Below are positions 54,432-63,743 of a DNA stretch of 64,000 bases, one piece after another (position 1 is the stretch's first letter; every line of letters begins with the position of its first letter). The notes beneath the pieces were generated by a model. That model worked only from the letters and a program-made list of their open reading frames with translations. It did no database searches and had not been told where the DNA came from. The translations under genes were made by a program, and so were the position numbers. This stretch comes from Pauljensenia hongkongensis (GTDB lineage Bacteria; Actinomycetota; Actinomycetes; Actinomycetales; Actinomycetaceae): positions 1,586,905-1,650,904 of the forward strand of contig NZ_CP017298.1 of the NCBI RefSeq assembly GCF_001746855.1. The letters run 5' to 3'.

Positions 54432-57109
54432 GTCTGTTCCTTCTCCTCGGTGTCGTGTTCTGCGCTCCGGGGGTCGCCCGGGCCGGTGGCCCCGAGTGGG
54501 GCGCCTGGGTCCTCCTCGGCCGGCACTGCGCCCGCGGGACCGCCGTCAGTGGGGCCGGCCCCGTCCTCGGCGCTGTCCGCGGGGGCGCCGTCGTCCGCGC
54601 ACTGGCCGCTAGAACCGTGGTCGGCCGGGCCGCGCACATCGCCGCCGTGCCCTTCCCCTGCGGATTCCGCGGAGGCCGTCCCAGCGCCGACCAGCGCGGC
54701 GCGCGCGCGGCGCCGCCGCAGCGAGCGCACGACGCCCATCGCGAAGAGGAGGCCGAAGAGGGACGCCACGACCATCGTGAAGGCGTCCTCCCAGCCGGCC
54801 CTCATGCGTACGCGCACGCTCTGCTTGTTGTCGAGGACCGCGCCGGAGGGCGTGGTCACGTGGTACTTCACCTGGATGTTGCCCGACCCGATGGCGCTGA
54901 CGGGCACCTCCACGGTGGTGGCGCTGTTGGCGGTGACGACCCGGTTGGTCGCGGGGGTGGCCTGCAGCCTGGGGTCGTCGGGGATCAGGGTGACGTCCAC
55001 GTGGACGTCCCACGGCAGCGAGTTGCGGATGCGCACGGGGAAGGCCGCCGACTTGTTGATGAGGTTGACGGCGTCGGAGGGCTCAACGGCGATGGAGGCC
55101 AGCAGCCCGGCGACCTGCGCCGCGTAGCGGGAGGCGGCGGCGACCTGCGAGTCGGGGGACAGGCCCGCGCCGATCGAGGGGAGCAGGAACGGCTCGACCT
55201 GGCTGAAGACCTCGTCGGGCTCCTCGGTGGCCTTCGCCAGGGGCGCCAGGTCGGCCAGCGCCTGGGTGAGCGAGGTGACGGCCGCCTCGGTGCCCGCGTC
55301 GAGGGAGCCGGCGCCCGCGGTCCGCCGCTCGAGGTCGGTGGCCTCGGAGTCCGCCATGTCGCCGAAGGAGACGGGTTCGACCCACCTGTTGGTGAGGAGC
55401 GCGTCGAGTTTGCCCGTCAGTGAGGCGCTGACCGCGGTGCCCCGCGGTGCCGCGGTGAAAAGGGTCCGCGACGAGTAGGGGCGCTCGCGCGTGATGATGG
55501 CGGTGATGGCGGTGATGGCCTGCTCGGCGTCGAGCTGGTCGGCCTCCGACTGGCTGTTGTCCCACCCCAGCAGTGCGGCGATGTCCCCCTGCTGGGCGAG
55601 CACGTCGGCGCCGTCGACGGTGGTGGTGGGGATGACACCGATGGTCTCACCGGTGCTGGGGTCCACGCGGACCCTGGCGACCGACGTGAAGGGGACGTCG
55701 TCGTTGGGCATCAGAGAGCCGACCGGGGCGATGGTGAGGCGGCCGGGGTAGGCCGACAACTGCGTGGTGCCGAAGGCGGTGTCGGAGGGCCACACGACGT
55801 CGGTGTGGATCCTGGGCCCCTCGTCGGCCTCGGCGGCGTCGATCCCCGTCTCGCCCGTCTGGGCGCCCGGTGTCTCGGTCGCCCCCGTGGAGGGCGTCGG
55901 CGCGGACGAGGCGGGCGCCGACGGGCCCGCGCTGCCCGAGGGGCTCGGGGAGGGCGCGGCGGAGCCCGGTGGGGACGTCGGGGCCGACGGACTGGCCGAG
56001 GGCGCCGGCGCGGGGGCGACCCACCCCGCCTTGCGCGGCGTGGAGGGGAAGGCCGCGATCGACTGGAGGGCCTTCGTCTGCAGGCCCGCGTCCCCGGCCA
56101 GGGCGAGGGCGCCCAAGTCCGCGTCGCCCGCGGGCAGGGCGACGAGTTCCGGGGCGGTGCGCAGCAGGGAGGCGGTGAAGCTCTGGTTCGCGCGGTACCG
56201 GGTGTTCTCGACGGGATCGGTGGGCGTGGGGGAGGGCGTTGGCGCCGGCGAGGCGGACGCGGATGGGGAGGGCGTGGGGGCGGGCTGGTCGGACTGGTCG
56301 GATTGGCCCGACTGCCCGGACTCGGGGTCCTCCTCGCCGGCGCCGTCCTGCGGCGGCGCCTCGGTGGGCTGCCCGCCGCGGGGGATGAGCAGCGGGTCCA
56401 CCGCCAGCGTCGCCCCCGTGCGCCCCGCGATGGCGAGGACGGCCTCTCGCTCGCGCGCTCCCTGGGAGGCCGACTCGCTCGTCCACGGCACCAGCGCGTT
56501 GACGCGGGAGGCGGCGACCGTCTCGCCGGAGTCCCAGACGATGATCGCGTTGTCGGAGCCCGTGGCCCCGCCCGACGAGGCGGTGGCGGTGAGCACGCGC
56601 GGCCCCCAGCCGCTCGCCGCGCCCAGGGGCAGGGAGGAGGTCGGCACGCGGACCTCGAAGACCGCACTGGCCCCGGCGGCGATTCCGCCGAGTCCGGTGG
56701 TGGAGACCTCGGAGGAACCGGCGTCCTCCGACAGGGCATTGGTGAGGGCGGCGACGGAGACGGGGGTGGTGGTGCCCACGGTGATGGTGAGGGCCACTTC
56801 ACTGAGGGGGGAGCTGGTCGTGTTCGTCACGGTCCCGGCGATGAGGAGCTCCTCCTCGGAGGTGATGATCCGGGGGTTGAGGGAGGACACGGCGACCGTC
56901 AGGCCCGACGAGGCCGATTGGGAGCCCAGGACCGAGGGCCGCTCCTCCCGCGCGCCGACCGCCTGGGCGACGGCGCCGGCGGTCCGGGCCGCCTCCGTCC
57001 CCATTGGCGCCGGGTGCGCGGCGGACGCGCCCGACAGGGGGGCCAGGGCGCACAGCGCCGCGGCCGCAGCGGCGGCGGCCCGTAAGAATCCGCGTGTCAC
57101 AGTGCCCAT
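54428..57109 (-). CDS. DUF6049 exported membrane protein
   Basis: The 893-residue protein has a signal peptide (VTRGFLRAAAAAAAALCALAPL), several exported beta and unknown domains, and long Pro/Ser/Gln low-complexity inserts (APTPSPSASASPAPTPSPTP). A C-terminal TM (FTMVVASLFGLLFAMGVV) and an acidic cytosolic tail follow. Equivalent genes (M. tuberculosis Rv3909) sit between NUDIX and murJ, suggesting an envelope role with MurJ. ATG 57109 shares its A with the NUDIX stop (TGATG). The role is unproven. Confidence 0.85.
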   Translation of the reverse strand: MGTVTRGFLRAAAAAAAALCALAPLSGASAAHPAPMGTEAARTAGAVAQAVGAREERPSVLGSQSASSGLTVAVSSLNPRIITSEEELLIAGTVTNTTSSPLSEVALTITVGTTTPVSVAALTNALSEDAGSSEVSTTGLGGIAAGASAVFEVRVPTSSLPLGAASGWGPRVLTATASSGGATGSDNAIIVWDSGETVAASRVNALVPWTSESASQGAREREAVLAIAGRTGATLAVDPLLIPRGGQPTEAPPQDGAGEEDPESGQSGQSDQSDQPAPTPSPSASASPAPTPSPTPTDPVENTRYRANQSFTASLLRTAPELVALPAGDADLGALALAGDAGLQTKALQSIAAFPSTPRKAGWVAPAPAPSASPSAPTSPPGSAAPSPSPSGSAGPSAPASSAPTPSTGATETPGAQTGETGIDAAEADEGPRIHTDVVWPSDTAFGTTQLSAYPGRLTIAPVGSLMPNDDVPFTSVARVRVDPSTGETIGVIPTTTVDGADVLAQQGDIAALLGWDNSQSEADQLDAEQAITAITAIITRERPYSSRTLFTAAPRGTAVSASLTGKLDALLTNRWVEPVSFGDMADSEATDLERRTAGAGSLDAGTEAAVTSLTQALADLAPLAKATEEPDEVFSQVEPFLLPSIGAGLSPDSQVAAASRYAAQVAGLLASIAVEPSDAVNLINKSAAFPVRIRNSLPWDVHVDVTLIPDDPRLQATPATNRVVTANSATTVEVPVSAIGSGNIQVKYHVTTPSGAVLDNKQSVRVRMRAGWEDAFTMVVASLFGLLFAMGVVRSLRRRRARAALVGAGTASAESAGEGHGGDVRGPADHGSSGQCADDGAPADSAEDGAGPTDGGPAGAVPAEEDPGAPLGATGPGDPRSAEHDTEEKEQT

Positions 57110-57636
57110 CAGGCGTCCTTGTACAGCAGGTCGAGGGCGATGGCCACGATCCTGCGCTCGTTGGGGTAGGCCAGTTGGCGCGCCACGTCGCGCAGGGGCA
57201 CCCAGGCCGCGTCCTCCGCCTCGTGGTCCGGGTCCCCGGCCACGGAGATCGCGCCCGAGGCGTAGCCCATGAGGTAGTGGTGGACGACCTTGTGGACCCG
57301 GTGGTCCGAGCCGGAGAACCAGTAGTCGATGGACGCCAGGTGGCGGATGATGCGCCCCCGGATGCCCGTCTCCTCGGCGACCTCGCGCAGCGCCGCCTGC
57401 TGGGGGGTCTCCCCGTTCTCCAGGTGCCCCTTCGGCAGGCACCACTCGATGCGCCCGGCGCGGTTGCGCCTGGCGATGAGCGCGGCGTAGGGGACGCCTC
57501 CGCGCACGTCGATGACGATGCCCCCCGCGCTGGTCTCCGCCGAAACGGGCATGTGGGCGCGGGGCGCTCGCGAGGATGCGCGCCGACGAGGGGGGCGTGG
57601 CACCCCGGGGCGGCGGTCCTTCGAACGTGCGGGCAT
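57109..57636 (-). CDS. NUDIX hydrolase (MutT4-like)
   Basis: The 175-residue protein has a full Nudix box, GHLENGETPQQAALREVAEETG, near residue 70 to 92. It hydrolyses a nucleoside diphosphate linked to another group; the substrate is unknown. A basic ~35-residue N-terminal extension precedes the fold; ATG at M29 (HMPVSAET) is an alternative. It occupies the mutT4 place between pcnA (divergent, 68 bases away) and the DUF6049 gene. Confidence 0.92.
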   Translation of the reverse strand: MPARSKDRRPGVPRPPRRRASSRAPRAHMPVSAETSAGGIVIDVRGGVPYAALIARRNRAGRIEWCLPKGHLENGETPQQAALREVAEETGIRGRIIRHLASIDYWFSGSDHRVHKVVHHYLMGYASGAISVAGDPDHEAEDAAWVPLRDVARQLAYPNERRIVAIALDLLYKDA

Positions 57637-57704
57637 GGGACCACTTTAACGGCGAATAGGGCACAGGTGGTCGGACAAGGGGGTTTGCTGGCATCCTTGA
57701 AGCG

Positions 57705-59303
57705 ATGAGCACCGACGACCTTCCCACGGGTGAATCGCTCTTTTCCGCGGAAAACGGCGAAATCACGGATCTTGCTACCCTCATGGCGAACGCCACGAGG
57801 ACCTTTCGCGGGCTTCCCGCCGCGATTATGGAACTCGGCACGGTTTTCGAGTCCGCGGGCGAGGAGATCGCCCTGGTGGGCGGCCCCGTGCGCGACGCCT
57901 TCCTGGGCGTGGCGCCGCACGACTTCGACCTCACGACCTCCGCCCGTCCCGGGCGCACCGAGGAGCTGCTGGGGCAGTGGGGCAACGCCGTGTGGGACAT
58001 CGGCAAGGAGTTCGGCACCATCGGCGCCAGGCGCGGCGACGTAGTGGTGGAGGTCACCACGTACCGCGCCGACTCGTACCAGATCGGGTCGCGCAAACCG
58101 GAGGTCACCTTCGGCGACACCCTGGAGGGGGACCTGACGCGCCGCGACTTCACCGTCAACGCCATGGCGATGCGCCTGCCGCGCATGGCCCTGGTGGATC
58201 CGTGCGGGGGGCTGGCCGACCTGGCGGCGGGGAACCTGCGCACCCCGGTCAGCGCCGAGCAGTCCTTCGACGACGACCCGCTGCGCATCATGCGGGCAGC
58301 GCGTTTCAGCGCCCAACTGGGCATGGACGTCGACCTGGACGTCATGAACGCCATGGAGGACATGGCGCACCGCCTGGGGATCGTGTCCGCCGAGCGCATC
58401 AGGACCGAGCTCGAGCGCCTCATCGTCTCACCCCACCCGCGCCGCGGCATCGAGCTGCTGGTGCACACGGGCGTGGCGTCGATCGTGCTGCCCGAGGTGG
58501 CGGATCTGGTGTCCACAGTCGATGAGCACCGCCGCCACAAGGACGTGTACGAGCACACCCTCACCGTCGTCGAGCAGGCCATGGACCTGGAGACCGGTCC
58601 CGACGGGCCCGTGCCCGCCCCCGATTTCATCCTCCGTTTCGCCGCGCTCATGCACGACGTGGGCAAACCCGCCACCAGGCGCTTCGAGCCCAATGGCGCG
58701 GTGACCTTCCACCACCACGAGGTGGTGGGCGCCAAGCTGACGCGCAAGCGGATGCGGGCCCTCCACTTCGACAACGCGACCACCGACGCCGTGTGCCAGC
58801 TGGTGGCCCTGCACCTGCGGTTCCACGGCTACGGCGAGTCGGCGTGGACGGACTCGGCGGTGCGCCGGTACGTGAGCGACGCCGGGGAGCAGCTGGAGCG
58901 CCTCCACCGCCTCACGCGCGCCGACTGCACCACACGCAACCGCCGCAAGGCGAACCGCCTGTCCGCCGCCTACGACGACTTGGAGGAGCGCATCAGCACC
59001 CTGCGCGAGCGCGAGGAGCTGGACGCGATCCGGCCCGACCTGGACGGCGACCAGATCATGGAGATCCTGGGCCTGCGGCCCTCGCGCGCGGTGAAGATGG
59101 CACGCGACCACCTGCTGGAGCTGCGCATGGAGCACGGGCCGCTGGGGCCCGAGGCGGCGCGCGAGGCGCTGGAGCGCTGGTGGGCCTCGGACGCCGTGCG
59201 GGCCCAGGCGGCCGCCCTGCAGGCCGAGCAGGCCAAGTGGGAGGAGAAGGCCGCCCGCAAGCGCGCGCGCAAGGCGGCGGCGAAAGCCGGGCGCGGGGAC
59301 TGA
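57705..59303 (+). CDS. pcnA: CCA-adding tRNA nucleotidyltransferase
   Basis: The 532-residue class II enzyme has ALVGGPVRDAFLGVAPHDFDLTT (GG signature and DxD metal site), GDLTRRDFTVNAMAM, and SFDDDPLRIMRAARFSAQLG, then a C-terminal HD domain (HRRHKDVYEHTL, FAALMHDVGKPATRR). It adds or repairs the 3' CCA of tRNAs; this is needed here since tRNA-Ala lacks an encoded CCA. ATG 57705 is the only good start. It is divergent from NUDIX; the 68-base gap must carry both promoters. Confidence 0.95.
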   Translation: MSTDDLPTGESLFSAENGEITDLATLMANATRTFRGLPAAIMELGTVFESAGEEIALVGGPVRDAFLGVAPHDFDLTTSARPGRTEELLGQWGNAVWDIGKEFGTIGARRGDVVVEVTTYRADSYQIGSRKPEVTFGDTLEGDLTRRDFTVNAMAMRLPRMALVDPCGGLADLAAGNLRTPVSAEQSFDDDPLRIMRAARFSAQLGMDVDLDVMNAMEDMAHRLGIVSAERIRTELERLIVSPHPRRGIELLVHTGVASIVLPEVADLVSTVDEHRRHKDVYEHTLTVVEQAMDLETGPDGPVPAPDFILRFAALMHDVGKPATRRFEPNGAVTFHHHEVVGAKLTRKRMRALHFDNATTDAVCQLVALHLRFHGYGESAWTDSAVRRYVSDAGEQLERLHRLTRADCTTRNRRKANRLSAAYDDLEERISTLREREELDAIRPDLDGDQIMEILGLRPSRAVKMARDHLLELRMEHGPLGPEAAREALERWWASDAVRAQAAALQAEQAKWEEKAARKRARKAAAKAGRGD

Positions 59304-59426
59304 CGCCGGTGGGGCTGCCCGCGCGGCCCCCGCCTCGTGAATCTCACACGCACCCGCATGCGCGCGCCTGGGCACCGCCCTAGGCTGGTCGTGAACCCAC
59401 GAACCGCACCACGGTTGGAGAACCGC

Positions 59427-60893
59427 ATGACGACATTCGTTCCCGAAGCATCAACCGCCGACATCGGCGTGTACGGACTGGGCGTGATGGGGGCCAACCT
59501 GGCGCGCAACCTGGCGCGCAACGGCTACACGACAGCCGTCTTCAACCGCACCCAGGCGCGCACTGAGAAGCTCATCAGCGAGCACGGCGGCGAGGCGACC
59601 TTCGTTCCCTCCTCGACCCTGGAGGACTTCGTCGCATCCCTGCGCGCACCCCGCGTGGCCATCATCATGGTGCAGGCGGGCCCCGCGACGGATGCCGTCA
59701 TGGAACAGCTCGCCGCGCTCATGGACGAGGGCGACATCATCGTCGACTGCGGCAACTCGCTGTTCGCCGACACGATCCGCCGCGAGAAGTGGGCGGCCGA
59801 GCGCGGCCTGCACTTCGTGGGCGCAGGCGTCTCCGGCGGCGAGGAGGGCGCCCTGTGGGGGCCGTCCATCATGCCGGGTGGGACCCGGGCCTCCTACGAA
59901 CGCCTCGGCCCCATGTTCGAGGCGATCTCCGCCACCTACGACGGCGTCCCCTGCTGCACGTACATCGGGGCGAACGGCGCGGGCCACTTCGTCAAGATGG
60001 TCCACAACGGCATCGAGTACGCCGACATGCAGGTGATCGCCGAGGCCTACACCCTCCTGCGCGAGGGCCTGGGGGCCGCTCCCGCGCAGATCGCGGACAT
60101 CTTCGCGGCCTGGAACGAGGGCGAGCTCAACTCCTACCTCATCGAGATCACGGCCGAGGTGCTGCGCCAGGTGGACGCGTCCACGGGGGTGCCCCTCGTC
60201 GATCTCATCGTCGACGCGGCCTCGCAGAAGGGGACCGGCAAGTGGACGGTCCAGACCGCCCTGGATCTGGCGGTCCCCGTGACCGCGATCGGCGAGGCGA
60301 CGTTCGCGCGCGGGGCCTCCTGTGAACCCGCTCAGCGCGCGGCCGGGCAGAAGCTCGCCGGCAACGCCACGCCCCTCGTCATCGAGACGGACGAGGCCCG
60401 GGCCGCGTTCGTCGAGGACGTGCGGCGCGCCCTCTTCGCCTCCAAGATCGTCGCCTACTCGCAGGGCTTCGACGAGATCGGGGCGGGGGCGGCCGAGTAC
60501 GGCTGGGACATCGACAAGGGGGCCCTGGCCCGCATCTGGCGCGCCGGCTGCATCATCCGCGCGGCCTTCCTCGACGACATCACCCGCGCCTACGAGGCGG
60601 ACCCGGCCCTGCCGCTGCTGCTGGCCGCCGAGCCCTTCGCGACCCGCTTCCAGGAGTGCACGCCCGCGCTGCGCCGCATCGTCTCCCAGGCGGCGCTGGC
60701 CGGAGTCCCGATTCCGGTGTTCGCGTCCTCGCTGGCGTACTTCGACCAGATCCGCGCGGCGCGGCTGCCGGCGGCCCTCATCCAGGGGCAGCGCGACTTC
60801 TTCGGCTCCCACACCTACCGCAGGGTGGACCGCGAGGGGATCTTCCACACGCTGTGGGCCGAGCCGGGCCGCCCCGAGGAGCAGTGGGGCTGA
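59427..60893 (+). CDS. gnd: 6-phosphogluconate dehydrogenase, decarboxylating
   Basis: The 488-residue protein has the NADP fold GLGVMGANLARNLARNG, signature FVGAGVSGGEEGALWGPS, catalytic Lys in FVKMVHNGIEYADMQ, and the C-terminal substrate segment. It converts 6-phosphogluconate to ribulose 5-phosphate with NADPH in the pentose phosphate pathway. ATG 59427 follows a TTGGAGAA; the upstream open frame has no family sequence. It stands alone between pcnA and the PBP gene. Confidence 0.97.
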   Translation: MTTFVPEASTADIGVYGLGVMGANLARNLARNGYTTAVFNRTQARTEKLISEHGGEATFVPSSTLEDFVASLRAPRVAIIMVQAGPATDAVMEQLAALMDEGDIIVDCGNSLFADTIRREKWAAERGLHFVGAGVSGGEEGALWGPSIMPGGTRASYERLGPMFEAISATYDGVPCCTYIGANGAGHFVKMVHNGIEYADMQVIAEAYTLLREGLGAAPAQIADIFAAWNEGELNSYLIEITAEVLRQVDASTGVPLVDLIVDAASQKGTGKWTVQTALDLAVPVTAIGEATFARGASCEPAQRAAGQKLAGNATPLVIETDEARAAFVEDVRRALFASKIVAYSQGFDEIGAGAAEYGWDIDKGALARIWRAGCIIRAAFLDDITRAYEADPALPLLLAAEPFATRFQECTPALRRIVSQAALAGVPIPVFASSLAYFDQIRAARLPAALIQGQRDFFGSHTYRRVDREGIFHTLWAEPGRPEEQWG

Positions 60894-61047
60894 GCGGAGC
60901 GCCTCCGCTCCGTCCGGGCCGTTCCCGCCGGTCGGCGGGCGATGGGGGCGGGCCGTCTGCCGCGGGGTGAGAGGCGCCATTCATCTGTGAACTTCCAGCT
61001 CCGCCGGTTAGGCTAGACGAATCCAAGTCCGCTGAAAGGCTGAACTC

Positions 61048-63510
61048 GTGGCAGATAACAACGGAACAATGAACTGGGACGACATCATGGGTCCGGGACC
61101 CGCGTCCAGCGACCCTGCCCCGCGGACGCCCGCGAAGGCCCGTGGCGGCGGAGGGCCGGAGCCCCGGAGGCGCGGGGACCGCAAGGGCCCTGCTTCCAGG
61201 CGCGACGCCAAGGGGGACGCCGACTCCGGGGGCAAGGACGGCAAGGGCAAGAAGGGCGGCAAGAAGAAGCGCAGCCTCGGCCGCAAGATCGGCCTCGGCA
61301 TCGTCTTCACCCTGCTCGGAATCGTCATCCTGGGCATGGCCACGTTCCTCTACCTGTACGCGACGATCTCCGTCCCCAAGCCGGACGACCTGGCGCTGGC
61401 GGAGAAGACAACGGTGTACTACGCCGACGGCACCACGGAGATGGGGACGCTGGGGGATGTGAACCGCCAGATCATCGACGCCTCCACCCTGCCCGACTAC
61501 GTGTCGAAGGCCGTCGTGGCCTCGGAGGACCGGACTTTCTACACGAACTCGGGCGTGAACTTCAAGGGCATCCTGCGCGCCCTGTGGAACAACCTGCGCG
61601 GCGGGGCCCGCCAGGGCGGGTCCACCCTCACCCAGCAGTACGTGGAGCGCTATTTCATGGGGGAGACCACCTCCTACGTCGGCAAACTCAAGGAAGCGGT
61701 GCTGGCCGTCAAGATCAACCGCACGCAGTCCAAGGACGAAGTGATAGGGAACTACCTCAACACCATCTACCTCGGGCGCGGCGCCTACGGCATCGAGGCG
61801 GCCTCGCAGGCCTACTTCGGGCATCCGGCGAAGGACATGACCCTGTCTGAGGCCGCGATGATCGCGGGCATCATCCCCGCGCCGTCGGCATGGGATCCCG
61901 CTATCAGCCCCGACAAGGCGAAAGAGCGGTGGGAAAGGGTCCTGGGCCTGATGGTGGAGGACGGATGGGTGTCGCAGGCCGACGCGGACGCAGCGGTCTT
62001 CCCCGAGACCATCGACCCCGACTCCCTCAACCGCGAGTCCATGCAGGGGACGAACGGCTACCTGATCGCGCACATCAAGCAGGAGCTTGTGAATTCGGGT
62101 GCATTCTTCGAGGACCAGATCACCCAGGGCGGCCTGCGCATCACGACGACGATCGTGAAGGAGCGCCAGGACGAGGCGGTGGCCGCCGCACAGACGATGA
62201 ACTCGGTGAACGGGTGGGACCCGGCCCACCAGCACGTCGCCCTGTCGTCGATCGACCCGAACACGGGCGAGATCCTCGCCGAGTACGGCGGACCCGATTA
62301 CGAGCAGCGCCAGCAGAACGCTGTGACGCAGGACATCGCGATGGCGGGGTCCGCGTTCAAGCCCTTCGCGCTGCTGGCGAACGCGAGACAGGGCGGGACC
62401 GTGAACGACACGTACTCGGGCGCCTCGCCGCAGACCTTCCCGGGCCTCGTCGAGCCGGTGACCAACGACGGCGGCTACTCCTTCGGCAATGTGACGCTCG
62501 TGAAGGCGACGGCCTACTCGATGAATACGCCCTATGTGGCCCTCAACCGTGACATCGGCCCTGAGACCACGATGCAGGCGGCCGTTGACGCGGGCATCCC
62601 CCAGGACACGCTGGGCCTGAACGACCAGCTGCTGAACGTGCTGGGGTCGGCCTCGCCGCACAATATCGACTTGGCGACCGCTTACGCGACGATCGCCAAC
62701 GGCGGGCAGCGCGTGGAGCCGCACATCGTCCGCCAGGTCACCAACTCGGGCGGCTCGAACAAACTCTACGAGACCACTGTGGCCCCCACCCGCGTGTTCG
62801 AGGCGGAGGAGGTGTCGTCGATCATGCCGGCCCTGGAGGCCGTGACCACCGGCGAGGGCACCGCCGACTCCGTGGCGGGCGCGCTGCGGGGCTTCACGAC
62901 CGCCGGCAAGACGGGCACGTCGTCGGACCAGCTCTCCGCGCAGTTCGTGGGATTCGTGCCGAACATGGTGACCGCCGTGTCCATGTACCAGTCCGACGAC
63001 GACGGCAACTCGGTGCCGTTGGAGAACATCGGCGGACTCGACCAGTTCCACGGCGGCGACTGGCCGGTGGACGTGTGGACGAACTACATGCAGAACGCCA
63101 CGAAGTCCTTGACGGAGAAGGATTTCACGTGGATCGTGAAGTCGAACCGGAACTCGAAGAACAACGCGCCGTCCTCAGTGCCCGCGCCCACGCAGGAGCC
63201 GACCCAGGAGGCCAGCAACCCCGAGCCCACTTACGAGCCCACACGGGCTCCCGAGCCCGAGCCCACCCAGACCGCAACCCCCGGTAACGGCGGTGGCAAT
63301 GGCGGTAACGGTGGCGGCAATGGCGGCGGCGGCAACGGCGGTGGCAATGGCGGCGGCGGTAACGGTGGCGGCAATGGCGGCGGCGGCAACGGTGGCGGCA
63401 ATGGCGGCGGCGGCAACGGTGGCGGCAATGGCGGCGGCGGCAACGGCGGTGGCAATGGCGGCGGCGGAGGCGGCGGTGGCGCCAACCCCGGAGCCGCGGG
63501 CGGCAACTGA
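61048..63510 (+). CDS. Class A penicillin-binding protein (transglycosylase/transpeptidase)
   Basis: The protein is 820 residues. It has a basic cytosolic tail and one TM helix (LGIVFTLLGIVILGMATFLY). The GT51 domain carries the catalytic Glu in SEDRTFYTNSG and GGSTLTQQYVERYF. The transpeptidase has SAFK (serine nucleophile), SMN and KTGTS. The end is a Pro/Glu/Thr linker then a ~70-residue Gly/Asn repeat tail coded by 27-bp tandem units. It builds and crosslinks peptidoglycan outside the membrane. GTG 61048 lies after GAAAGG. A terminator follows. Confidence 0.95.
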   Translation: MADNNGTMNWDDIMGPGPASSDPAPRTPAKARGGGGPEPRRRGDRKGPASRRDAKGDADSGGKDGKGKKGGKKKRSLGRKIGLGIVFTLLGIVILGMATFLYLYATISVPKPDDLALAEKTTVYYADGTTEMGTLGDVNRQIIDASTLPDYVSKAVVASEDRTFYTNSGVNFKGILRALWNNLRGGARQGGSTLTQQYVERYFMGETTSYVGKLKEAVLAVKINRTQSKDEVIGNYLNTIYLGRGAYGIEAASQAYFGHPAKDMTLSEAAMIAGIIPAPSAWDPAISPDKAKERWERVLGLMVEDGWVSQADADAAVFPETIDPDSLNRESMQGTNGYLIAHIKQELVNSGAFFEDQITQGGLRITTTIVKERQDEAVAAAQTMNSVNGWDPAHQHVALSSIDPNTGEILAEYGGPDYEQRQQNAVTQDIAMAGSAFKPFALLANARQGGTVNDTYSGASPQTFPGLVEPVTNDGGYSFGNVTLVKATAYSMNTPYVALNRDIGPETTMQAAVDAGIPQDTLGLNDQLLNVLGSASPHNIDLATAYATIANGGQRVEPHIVRQVTNSGGSNKLYETTVAPTRVFEAEEVSSIMPALEAVTTGEGTADSVAGALRGFTTAGKTGTSSDQLSAQFVGFVPNMVTAVSMYQSDDDGNSVPLENIGGLDQFHGGDWPVDVWTNYMQNATKSLTEKDFTWIVKSNRNSKNNAPSSVPAPTQEPTQEASNPEPTYEPTRAPEPEPTQTATPGNGGGNGGNGGGNGGGGNGGGNGGGGNGGGNGGGGNGGGNGGGGNGGGNGGGGNGGGNGGGGGGGGANPGAAGGN
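63307..63468 (+). repeat. 27-bp tandem repeat, six copies, in PBP tail
   Basis: In-register units begin at 63307, 63334, 63361, 63388, 63415 and 63442, each coding NGGGNGGGG with only synonymous changes. Flanking partial units extend to about 63283 and 63480. The periodic GC-rich array is prone to slippage in whole-unit steps that keep the frame. Confidence 0.93.
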
Positions 63511-63611
63511 GCGGCGCTGGACGGCGTCGAACGGCCGAGCGCCTCGGTGGCCCTGAATGGACGGCGGCGCTGAACTGATGGTGTCGCTGAACGGCTGAAG
63601 CGGTGCCGGGC

Positions 63612-63637
63612 GGCCGGGACCCAGATGGGTCCCGGCC
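63612..63637. terminator. Terminator between PBP and WD40 genes
   Basis: A perfect 11-bp stem (GGCCGGGACCC / GGGTCCCGGCC) with loop AGAT lies between two convergent genes. There is no clear T run. Confidence 0.75.
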
Positions 63638-63743
63638 CCTCCGCATCAGCGCGGGGCCGGGCGCGCAGTGGTGGGGCGGCTGAGTCGAGCGCGGTGGGTG
63701 CTCACGCCCCGAAACGCGGTGTGCCGGGGCGTCGGGGTGGGTG

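Noticed and set aside
55805..57085. Plus-strand open frame rich in Gly/Arg over the DUF6049 gene
   Set aside because: It is the complement of Pro/Ser/Ala low-complexity coding sequence; composition is typical of a shadow frame.
57110..58783. Upstream extension of the DUF6049 frame to 1451 codons
   Set aside because: It runs antisense to NUDIX context and pcnA; a signal peptide starts at ATG 57109, which overlaps the NUDIX stop.
63125..63646. Antisense open frames through the PBP repeat tail (His/Arg or Pro-rich)
   Set aside because: They are products of the 27-bp repeat read in other frames, without start signals.
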